This document shows, in pieces, positions 42,626 through 48,744 of a stretch of 48,744 bases of DNA; the first letter of the stretch is position 1, and the number at the start of each line of letters is the position of its first letter. Location: contig CALIWR010000012.1 in NCBI GenBank assembly GCA_938046585.1, forward strand, positions 1 through 48,744, read 5' to 3'. The DNA comes from an uncultured Propionibacteriaceae bacterium. GTDB lineage: Bacteria > Actinomycetota > Actinomycetes > Propionibacteriales > Propionibacteriaceae. The translations under genes were made by a program, and so were the position numbers. Under the pieces are notes generated by a model. The model was not told where the DNA came from. It was given only the letters and a program-made list of their open reading frames with translations, and searched no databases.

Positions 42626-43780
42626 TTAGCTGATCGCCCAGAGCGTCACCATCATGGCCAGCAGGAACAGGGCCAGGCTGGTCAGCGCCAGCCAGGCGTA
42701 GAACAGGGGGCTGCGTCGTTCCCGTTCGGTTTCAGGTGAGTACTGGGCTTCGGGGATGTAGCTGTGGAGCACGCTCATCGGGGTCTCCATTCCGGCTGGC
42801 ATCCGAGACTGGGTGTAGGTGCTCGGCGGCAGCGACAGCGGCGCGTTCGGGCTCATATGGAGATCAGAGATGAAGCTGGACGGGGTGCCGAACGGTGTCG
42901 GTGGAGCCGGGCGCAGGTCCGAGCCCTCGGCCGGCAGCAGCGGCCGCGGCACGTACGTGTCACCGCCGGGCATCACATCGGCCAGCTGGTCCAGCGCGGT
43001 GGCCATGATCTCCGCGGTCTGCGGGCGACGGTTCGGGTCCGGGTCCAAGGCGGCGAACAGCAGTGCATCCAGCGCTGGCGGGGCGCCGATTCGGTCTGCG
43101 ATCGGGGCCGGGGGCACGTTCGGGTTGCGGTTCAGCAGGTCGGTGAGGTTCTTCACCGGGAACGGCGGCCGGCCAGCGAGCAGCGCGTACGTGACGGCCG
43201 CGATCGAGTAGATGTCGGCCCGGTGGTCGAGTTGCCCGCCGGTGGCCTGCTCCAAGGCCATGTACGCCGGGGTCCCGGCGGTCATCGTGGCGCCGGCCCG
43301 GTCCACCATGTTTTTGGCTACGCCCAGGTCAGCGAGCAGCACCCGGACACCCTGGGTCTCGGAGTGGCTGAGCAGGATATTGCCGGGGGTCACGTCGCGG
43401 TGGATGATCCGGTGCCGGTGCAGCACCTCCAGCGCCCGGGCCGCTTCGGCGCACAGTCGCAGCACTCGTCCCGGCTCGACCGGCTGTTTGCGTAGTTGCT
43501 CCAGCGAGCCCCCGTTGGCGTAGTCCATGACGAAGTACGGTCGCCCGTCCGGTAGGAAACCGATGTCGTACACCCGGACGATTCGTTCGTCGGAGATCCT
43601 CCGCAGCAGCCGGGCCTCGGCCAGGAACCGGTTGCGGACATCGTCGTTGTCGGCCCAGTTGTCGGCCAGGACTTTCACCGCCACCGGCACTTCCAACTCG
43701 TCATCATGGCCGCGCCATACGGTCGCGAACGACCCAGCGCCGACGCGCTGGGTCAGCGGATACCGACCGATCTTTTCCAC
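42626..43780 (-). CDS. PknB-family Ser/Thr protein kinase, tail-anchored
   Basis: A 384-aa Hanks-type kinase. Gly loop VGAGSFATVWRG, ATP Lys in VAVKVLAD, catalytic loop HRDVTPGNILL, DLG in place of DFG, and activation segment GTPAYMALEQATGG. The HRD Asp and the loop Asn are present, but the usual HRDxK lysine is Thr. After the kinase domain come a Pro/Ser-rich linker and one transmembrane helix at the very C-terminus, with no PASTA or other outer sensor. GTG 43780 follows AGGAAAGG and matches the family start; the longer frame to 44119 overlaps the RDD gene. Confidence 0.88.
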   Translation of the reverse strand: MEKIGRYPLTQRVGAGSFATVWRGHDDELEVPVAVKVLADNWADNDDVRNRFLAEARLLRRISDERIVRVYDIGFLPDGRPYFVMDYANGGSLEQLRKQPVEPGRVLRLCAEAARALEVLHRHRIIHRDVTPGNILLSHSETQGVRVLLADLGVAKNMVDRAGATMTAGTPAYMALEQATGGQLDHRADIYSIAAVTYALLAGRPPFPVKNLTDLLNRNPNVPPAPIADRIGAPPALDALLFAALDPDPNRRPQTAEIMATALDQLADVMPGGDTYVPRPLLPAEGSDLRPAPPTPFGTPSSFISDLHMSPNAPLSLPPSTYTQSRMPAGMETPMSVLHSYIPEAQYSPETERERRSPLFYAWLALTSLALFLLAMMVTLWAIS

Positions 43781-43968
43781 AAGGCCTTTCCTTGACCTGG
43801 ACGATGTACGAATGAGACGGCCCAACGCGAAGTCAATCTCACGGCAGGCCCCAACCCCCTCCGCGATGGTACCCCGGATCGGGGGTAGCCGAGGTTGGTC
43901 TTTCATGTCAGTGCTTCCGACCGGGCCGCTCCGGGCCTGGTCGGGGTCACAGGACCGGCCGGTTACGG

Positions 43969-43974
43969 CAGACT
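43969..43974 (+). promoter_or_regulatory. -10 box (CAGACT), leaderless RDD gene start
   Basis: CAGACT, six bases, GTG 43981, within an 18-mer identical to that at tetR. It is part of the 200-bp divergent region with the kinase gene, where I see nothing else definite. Confidence 0.5.
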
Positions 43975-43980
43975 GGGCCC

Positions 43981-44745
43981 GTGACCGATCCTGAACTGTC
44001 CGTGTCCTCGGGGCCGCCGCGCGGCTGGTATCCCGACCCTGCCCAGCCTGGCCGGGAACGGCTCTGGGATGGGCAACGCTGGTCTGACCAGGTACGGCTG
44101 CCGCCGGGGTCTCCGCCACCGGTGACCGGTCTGATGCCCACCGCGCCGGCGTCTACTGGGCCGGTTCCTGTCGCCGTACCACCGGTCACGCGCCGACCGG
44201 AGCGTGGCCGGCAGCCGGCCGCGACCACCGCGGACAACGTGCCGCTGGCATCGTGGGGGCTGCGCCTGGTTGGGACCATCCTCGACTTCCTGATCGTGTG
44301 GACGCTGTCGATGCTGGCGTTGAACCTGACGGTGGCGGATGCGATAAGCCGGTTTCAGCGGGAGGCCACCGCCTGGGCGGAGCAGACCGTCACGACCGGT
44401 TCCTGGACGGCCCAGCCGCCGGGCGAGTTGCAACACCTGGCGGTCCTGATGACGATCGCGTACCTCTCGGTCGCGTTGGTCTACGGCCTGGTCTGTCTGC
44501 TCATCTGGTCCGCCAGCCTGGGACAGCGGGTACTGGGGATGCGGGTAGTCCCGCTAGACCAGGGCAAGGCGCGGATCACGGCCCGGGCGGCTGTGGTACG
44601 AAGCCTGGCCTGGGCGCTGCTGTCGAGCGGGTACGGCTTGTTCCAGGTGCTCCAGATCGTCAACGGGCTGATGCCGCTGTGGCATCCACGTCGCCAGGGC
44701 CTGCATGACCTGCTGAGCCGGACCCAGGTGGTGTGGCGGCCCTGA
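43981..44745 (+). CDS. DUF2510 and RDD-family membrane protein
   Basis: A 254-aa protein. Residues 13-40 (PPRGWYPDPAQPGRERLWDGQRWSDQ) are a DUF2510 motif; a Pro/Thr linker leads to an RDD domain from about residue 90 (ASWGLRLVGTILDFLIVW with the Arg and Asp of the RDD name, then SASLGQRVLGMRVV). Three transmembrane segments. Role unknown; such proteins may be channels or scaffolds. Confidence 0.84.
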   Translation: MTDPELSVSSGPPRGWYPDPAQPGRERLWDGQRWSDQVRLPPGSPPPVTGLMPTAPASTGPVPVAVPPVTRRPERGRQPAATTADNVPLASWGLRLVGTILDFLIVWTLSMLALNLTVADAISRFQREATAWAEQTVTTGSWTAQPPGELQHLAVLMTIAYLSVALVYGLVCLLIWSASLGQRVLGMRVVPLDQGKARITARAAVVRSLAWALLSSGYGLFQVLQIVNGLMPLWHPRRQGLHDLLSRTQVVWRP

Positions 44746-44834
44746 CTCGGTGCCGGCTTGGTCGGGCATCTTGCGCCAGCGCCGATCCGCTGGGAACCTG
44801 GTCTGGACAACCACCTGAAGGAGCCTGTGCCGCC

Positions 44835-46958
44835 ATGCCACTGACTGATCCGGCCTTGGCCGAACTTGCCGGCCTGTATGGGATCTCGACCGAATTTTGG
44901 GATTGGAAGGGCCGCCATACTGAGGTCGGTGACGAGACCGTGGTCGCGGTGTTACGGGCCATGGATGTGGACGCGTCGACCCCTGAGCTGGCCCGGGCTG
45001 GCGTCGACGCTTACCACCGTCGGATCTGGCAGCGGCCGTTGCCGCCGTGCGTGGTGATGGAGCAGGACAGCCCGTACGTGGTGCAGGTGCACGTCCCGGC
45101 CGGGCGACCCGCCCACGTCTACGTCAAGCTTGAGGATGGTGGCTTTGCCGACGCCGCTCAGGTCCCGAATGATGTCCCGGACCGGGAAGTGGATTCGGTC
45201 TGGTTGGGGGAGGCGAGTTTTGAATTGCCGGCCCACCTGCCGCTCGGCTATCACCGCCTGGTGCTGGTCAGCGATGACCGTGAGATCGAGTCCAGCCTGA
45301 TTGTCACTCCTTCTTGGCTGGGTCTGCCCCGTCAGCTGAGGCGGCGGGTCTGGGGCTTCGCGACCCAGCTCTACTCGGTCCCCAGCCGTGAATCGTGGGG
45401 GGTGGGGGACCTGGTCGATCTGGGAGACCTGGCGGTCTGGACCTCTACCCAGCTGTACGGCGACTACATCCTGATCAACCCGCTGCACGCCGCCGAGCCG
45501 GTCGCCCCGATGGAGCCCAGCCCGTACCTGCCAAGCAGCCGCCGCTATGTCAACCCCCTGTATATCCGGCCTGAGGCGATCCCCGAGTACGCCAGCCTCA
45601 GCCCCGGCGAGCGGGATGCGGTGGATGCGCTGCGCCGCGATTTGCTTACCGACATTGAAGGATCGGATGCGGTGGAGCGCAACCTGGCTTGGGATTCCAA
45701 ACGGGAGGCGTTGGAGATGGTCTTCCGGGCTGGGCGGAAACCGGCTCGGACGATGGCCTTCGAGGACTTCTGCCGCCGCGAGGGCCGCCAGCTGCGTGAC
45801 TTCGCTACCTGGTGCGCACTGTCGGAACGGTACGGCCAGATCTGGCGGGACTGGCCCGAGCCGTTACGACGCCCGTCCTCACCTGAGGTGGCCGCTTTCG
45901 CCGCTGAAAACGCCGAACTGGTCGGCTTCTACATGTGGCTGCAGTGGATCGCCGACACCCAGCTGTCGAATGCCCAGCAGGTCGCCCAGGACACCGGGAT
46001 GCGGCTCGGGCTGGTCTCTGACTTGGCGGTCGGGGTCAATCCCGATGGGGCCGAGACCTGGGCTTTGCACACGGTCTTCGCCGATCAGGTGACGGTGGGC
46101 GCACCGCCTGACCCGTACAACCAGGCCGGGCAGGACTGGGGGCAGCCGCCCTGGCGTCCGGACCGGCTCGCCGACCTGGCGTACGCGCCGTTCCGGTCCA
46201 TGGTTGCTGGGATCCTGCGCCACTGTGGCGGGCTTCGGGTGGATCACATCATCGGTCTGTTCCGGCTCTGGTGGATCCCGGAAGGACACGGCCCCCAGCA
46301 GGGCGCGTACGTGCGCTACGACCACCAGGCGTTGGTCGGGATCCTGGCGCTGGAAGCGTACCGGGCCGGGGCGCTGGTGGTGGGTGAGGACCTGGGCACG
46401 GTCGAGCCGTGGGCGCGTGATTATCTGCGCCGTCGCGGAATCCTGGGCACCTCGATTCTGTGGTTCGAGTACGGCCCGGACGGCTCGCCGCTGCCGCCGG
46501 AGCAGTGGCGCGAGTACTGCCTGGCATCGGTGACCACCCATGACCTGCCTCCGAGTGCCGGGTATCTGCGCCACGACCATGTCCGGCTGCGGTACCAGCT
46601 CGGCCTGCTGACCGAGTCGCTGGACTCCGAGATCGAGCACGACGCCCGCGAGCAGGCGGCCATGATCAGCCAGCTGGAGGCCCGCGGTGCGCTGTCGCCA
46701 GGCGACCGGGACATCGAGGAGCTCGTGCTCGCCTTGCACCGGTTGCTGACTTGGTCCCCGGCGCGGGTGCTCGGGGTGGCCTTGACCGACGCGGTCGGGG
46801 ACCGGCGTACCCAGAATCAGCCCGGCACGATCGATGAATACCCGAACTGGCGGATACCGCTAAGCGGCCCTGACGGGCAGCGGCTGTACTTGGAAGATGT
46901 CTTCGCTAGCGACCTGGCCCGACGCCTGGCAGCCATCATGAACGGTTTCGGGAACTGA
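44835..46958 (+). CDS. malQ: 4-alpha-glucanotransferase (GH77)
   Basis: A 707-aa amylomaltase that disproportionates maltodextrins and helps glycogen/maltose turnover. An N-terminal actinobacterial extension (about 1-160, beta-sandwich-like) precedes the GH77 barrel: RVWGFATQLYSVPSRESWGVGD, LINPLHAAEPVAPMEPSPYLP, catalytic Asp in LRVDHIIGLFRLWW, acid/base Glu in VVGEDLGTVE, and TTHDLPPSAGYL. ATG 44835 has AAGGAG about 12 bases upstream. Stands alone. Confidence 0.94.
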   Translation: MPLTDPALAELAGLYGISTEFWDWKGRHTEVGDETVVAVLRAMDVDASTPELARAGVDAYHRRIWQRPLPPCVVMEQDSPYVVQVHVPAGRPAHVYVKLEDGGFADAAQVPNDVPDREVDSVWLGEASFELPAHLPLGYHRLVLVSDDREIESSLIVTPSWLGLPRQLRRRVWGFATQLYSVPSRESWGVGDLVDLGDLAVWTSTQLYGDYILINPLHAAEPVAPMEPSPYLPSSRRYVNPLYIRPEAIPEYASLSPGERDAVDALRRDLLTDIEGSDAVERNLAWDSKREALEMVFRAGRKPARTMAFEDFCRREGRQLRDFATWCALSERYGQIWRDWPEPLRRPSSPEVAAFAAENAELVGFYMWLQWIADTQLSNAQQVAQDTGMRLGLVSDLAVGVNPDGAETWALHTVFADQVTVGAPPDPYNQAGQDWGQPPWRPDRLADLAYAPFRSMVAGILRHCGGLRVDHIIGLFRLWWIPEGHGPQQGAYVRYDHQALVGILALEAYRAGALVVGEDLGTVEPWARDYLRRRGILGTSILWFEYGPDGSPLPPEQWREYCLASVTTHDLPPSAGYLRHDHVRLRYQLGLLTESLDSEIEHDAREQAAMISQLEARGALSPGDRDIEELVLALHRLLTWSPARVLGVALTDAVGDRRTQNQPGTIDEYPNWRIPLSGPDGQRLYLEDVFASDLARRLAAIMNGFGN

Positions 46959-47059
46959 TGCCGTGACCGGTTCGGGGCGACCTTGCGCCTTCGGCGGACA
47001 CGAGGCCAGCGAGACCGGTGGCCGCGGGGCGGGCTTGCCTGTGAGCGCGCTCGAACGCC

Positions 47060-47065
47060 TAGGGT
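47060..47065 (+). promoter_or_regulatory. -10 box (TAGGGT), leaderless merR-type start
   Basis: TAGGGT, seven bases, ATG 47073. The regulator may bind around this promoter, but I see no clear MerR palindrome. Confidence 0.48.
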
Positions 47066-47072
47066 CGGCGAT

Positions 47073-47486
47073 ATGGACGGATCGCAGGAGGGGAACCGGC
47101 TGGCGCTGACTACCCAGCAGGCCGCGGCCGAGGTGGGGGTGAGTGCCCATGCCATCCGCTATTACGAGCGAATTGGCCTGGTGCGGGTGCCACGCGATGA
47201 GCGCGGCCACCGGGCCTATGACGAGGCCTGCCTGCGGCGGCTGGTCTTCCTCATTCGGATGCGTAAGTCCGGCATGACGATGGCGCGACTGTGCCGCTAT
47301 CTCGACCTCGTCGAGCAGGGACCCGATACCAGGCCTCAGCGGCTCGCGCTTCTGCGGGAGCATCGCGAATCTGTCTGTACCACGCTCGCCGAGCTGCAAC
47401 TGGCCCTTGACCTCACCGACCACAAGATCGCCACCTATGGCGGAAACCTCGGCGACGAATCCGCCACACCTGAGGAGACCTCATGA
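47073..47486 (+). CDS. MerR family transcriptional regulator
   Basis: A 137-aa regulator. The HTH and wing are typical (AAAEVGVSAHAIRYYERIGLVRVPRDERGHRAYDE), followed by the long dimerisation helix and LDLTDHKIATYGGNL. No Cys metal site is present, so a metal sensor is unlikely; the class resembles oxidative or aldehyde-responsive MerR proteins. It overlaps the reductase gene by ATGA, suggesting direct control of that enzyme. Confidence 0.9.
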   Translation: MDGSQEGNRLALTTQQAAAEVGVSAHAIRYYERIGLVRVPRDERGHRAYDEACLRRLVFLIRMRKSGMTMARLCRYLDLVEQGPDTRPQRLALLREHRESVCTTLAELQLALDLTDHKIATYGGNLGDESATPEETS

Positions 47487-48505
47487 CCGTCACTCTTGCC
47501 TCCGGACTGCGTACCTCGCCCATCGGATTCGGATGCATGGCGCTCAGCCACATCTATGGCGGCACCCGCGATGACCAGGCCCGCCAAACCCTCGAGGACG
47601 CCTTCGAGGCCGGGATCACTTTCATCGACACCGCCGATGTCTACGGCAGGCCGCGGCCGGGCACCAGCGGCCCTGCCGGGACGAATGAGGAGATGCTCGC
47701 CCCGTTCGTCGCCCGGCACCGCGACCAACTGCAGATCGCCACGAAATTTGGGATTACCGGTGCCATCGGCGTGGTGGACTCGGGCCAGCCGCGCACCAGC
47801 GGCCGCCCGGAGTACGTACGCGCCGCCTGCGACGCATCGCTTCGGCGTTTGGGCATCGAGACTATCGACTTGTACTACGTGCACCGCCCCGACCCGACTA
47901 CCCCGATCGAGGAGACCGTCGGGGCGCTCAGCGAGCTGATCGACGCCGGAAAGGTACGTCATATCGGGCTGAGTGAGGTCACCGCCCCAGAACTGCGCCG
48001 GGCTTATGCCGTTCATCCGATCGCCGCAGTCCAGAGCGAATGGAGCCTGTGGTCGCGCGACGTCGAATGCCAGGTCGTCCCGGCCTGTGCCCAGCTGGGG
48101 GTCGGTTTCGTGCCGTACTCGCCGCTGGGCCGGGGATTCCTGACCGGGACTCTGACCAGGCAACAGGTCAATGCCGACTTCCGCGGTACGACCTCCCGTA
48201 TGGGTGAGGCCTGGGAGGCCAACCAGCAGGCGCTGGCCGTGGTGACAGAGGTCGCTGACCGTCTGGGCGCTACGAATGCGCAGGTCGCGTTGGCCTGGCT
48301 GCTGGCCAAGGCACAGCACTTCGGGCTCCCAGTCGTGCCGATCCCAGGGTCACGCCGCGCTGACCGGATGCGTGAGAACCTCGGCGCACTCCACCTCCGC
48401 CTCGACGCCGCCGCCGAGGCCCGTCTCGACACTGTGGTGGGGCTGGTGCAGGGCGGTCGTAACATCACGTCGGACCCGACGTGGATTAGCGAGGGGCGCG
48501 AATAA
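47483..48505 (+). CDS. Aldo/keto reductase
   Basis: A 340-aa NADPH-dependent oxidoreductase of the AKR fold. Catalytic Asp and Tyr in TFIDTADVYGRPR, Lys in IATKFGI, His in YYVHRPDP; C-terminal cofactor-binding VVPIPGSRRADRMRENLGAL. Closest to YajO/AKR13-type reductases; likely aldehyde detoxification under its MerR partner (inference). Catalytic tetrad intact. Confidence 0.91.
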   Translation: MTVTLASGLRTSPIGFGCMALSHIYGGTRDDQARQTLEDAFEAGITFIDTADVYGRPRPGTSGPAGTNEEMLAPFVARHRDQLQIATKFGITGAIGVVDSGQPRTSGRPEYVRAACDASLRRLGIETIDLYYVHRPDPTTPIEETVGALSELIDAGKVRHIGLSEVTAPELRRAYAVHPIAAVQSEWSLWSRDVECQVVPACAQLGVGFVPYSPLGRGFLTGTLTRQQVNADFRGTTSRMGEAWEANQQALAVVTEVADRLGATNAQVALAWLLAKAQHFGLPVVPIPGSRRADRMRENLGALHLRLDAAAEARLDTVVGLVQGGRNITSDPTWISEGRE

Positions 48506-48543
48506 CCACATCATCTCAACGTACGGACCGAAGGCTGCTGACC

Positions 48544-48563
48544 CCTGGTCCGAGAACACCAGG
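48544..48563 (+). terminator. Hairpin after the aldo/keto reductase gene
   Basis: CCTGGT and ACCAGG form a perfect 6-bp stem with an 8-base loop, followed by a T-richer CGACTTATTTG. Confidence 0.5.
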
Positions 48564-48628
48564 CGACTTATTTGCTTGTCCAGGGCAGGCGGGTTCTGAC
48601 AGTGGCTGATAGGGCCGATCTGGCGGGG

Positions 48629-48634
48629 TAGGGT
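48629..48634 (+). promoter_or_regulatory. -10 box (TAGGGT), leaderless start of the last gene
   Basis: TAGGGT, seven bases, ATG 48642; same arrangement as at the MerR gene. Confidence 0.45.
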
Positions 48635-48641
48635 TGTGGGT

Positions 48642-48744
48642 ATGGATGCGGATCAGGTGGTGGCTCGGCTGTTGGAGTTGGGGGAGACTCGTCGTCCGGC
48701 TTCTGCGGGGTTGGTGGATCGGGTGTTGCGTGAGGTGGGGTTGC
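48642..48744 (+). CDS. Start of an unidentified gene, cut by the window end
   Basis: Thirty-four codons beginning MDADQVVARLLELGETR are open to the edge. The protein is not recognised; the start looks helical. Codon choice differs from neighbours: many TTG, CGT, GCT and GAT codons and few C-ending ones. That may signal recent transfer or simply a different gene class. Confidence 0.5.
   Translation, partial: MDADQVVARLLELGETRRPASAGLVDRVLREVGL

Noticed and set aside
43781..44119. N-terminal extension of the kinase frame
   Set aside because: It overlaps the divergent RDD gene and is unlike kinases; GTG 43780 has a good ribosome site.

Overview
The window is GC-rich chromosomal DNA from an actinobacterium. 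A Propionibacteriales-type organism is my best guess. The evidence is gene order: tRNA-Gln/glmU/prs/rplY/pth/mfd/mazG/eno/ftsB/DUF501/ppx, and whiB2/glycosyltransferase/DUF5719/DUF3499/manB/Trm112/SIS. Many GTG starts, WhiB and leaderless-looking promoters agree. I find no phage, integrase, transposase, CRISPR array or rRNA. The family-level call is inference.

Layout. 1-2009: a TetR regulator divergent from an aromatic/aspartate aminotransferase. 2070-6126: tRNA-Gln, then glmU-prs-rplY-pth (cell-wall precursor, PRPP, ribosome, peptidyl-tRNA recycling). 6135-9539: a minus-strand ABC exporter plus DesK/DesR-like two-component operon. 9647-17976: mfd, a lipoprotein, mazG, eno, an FtsB/DivIC-like protein, DUF501, ppx and a tRNA with anticodon UAA. 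18066-22787: a Bax1-I-like membrane protein, Nudix hydrolase, zinc metallopeptidase, Tat/lipoprotein, 3-methyladenine glycosylase and a SRPBCC protein.

22851-26480 is the most unusual stretch. A VTC-domain protein and a DUF4956 membrane protein diverge from a Tat-exported phosphodiester glycosidase, a GT2 glycosyltransferase and a GtrA protein. I read this as a possible membrane/envelope phosphate-glycan module. 26477-29468 holds a PfkB sugar kinase, exonuclease III, a gene remnant and a membrane protein. 29652-39918 is a conserved actinobacterial envelope/mannose block: WhiB2, a very large membrane-anchored glycosyltransferase, DUF5719, a metallopeptidase-family protein lacking HExxH, DUF3499, phosphomannomutase, Trm112-like protein, SIS isomerase, AroQ and S-adenosylhomocysteinase.

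39992-40735 is a heavily decayed gene, probably for glycerol-1-phosphate dehydrogenase. 40917-48505 holds a SixA-like phosphatase, EI24/CysZ-like protein, DUF3039, a Ser/Thr kinase, an RDD protein, 4-alpha-glucanotransferase and a MerR/aldo-keto reductase operon. A gene with different codon choice begins at 48642 and runs off the end.

Main things to re-examine: the VTC/DUF4956/glycosidase/GT2/GtrA module and its 11-bp tandem operator-like repeat; a 66-bp repeat overlapping the stop codons of two distant genes; two tRNAs with odd variable arms; recurring -10 boxes 6-7 nt from start codons, two sharing an identical 18-mer; and two pseudogenes.
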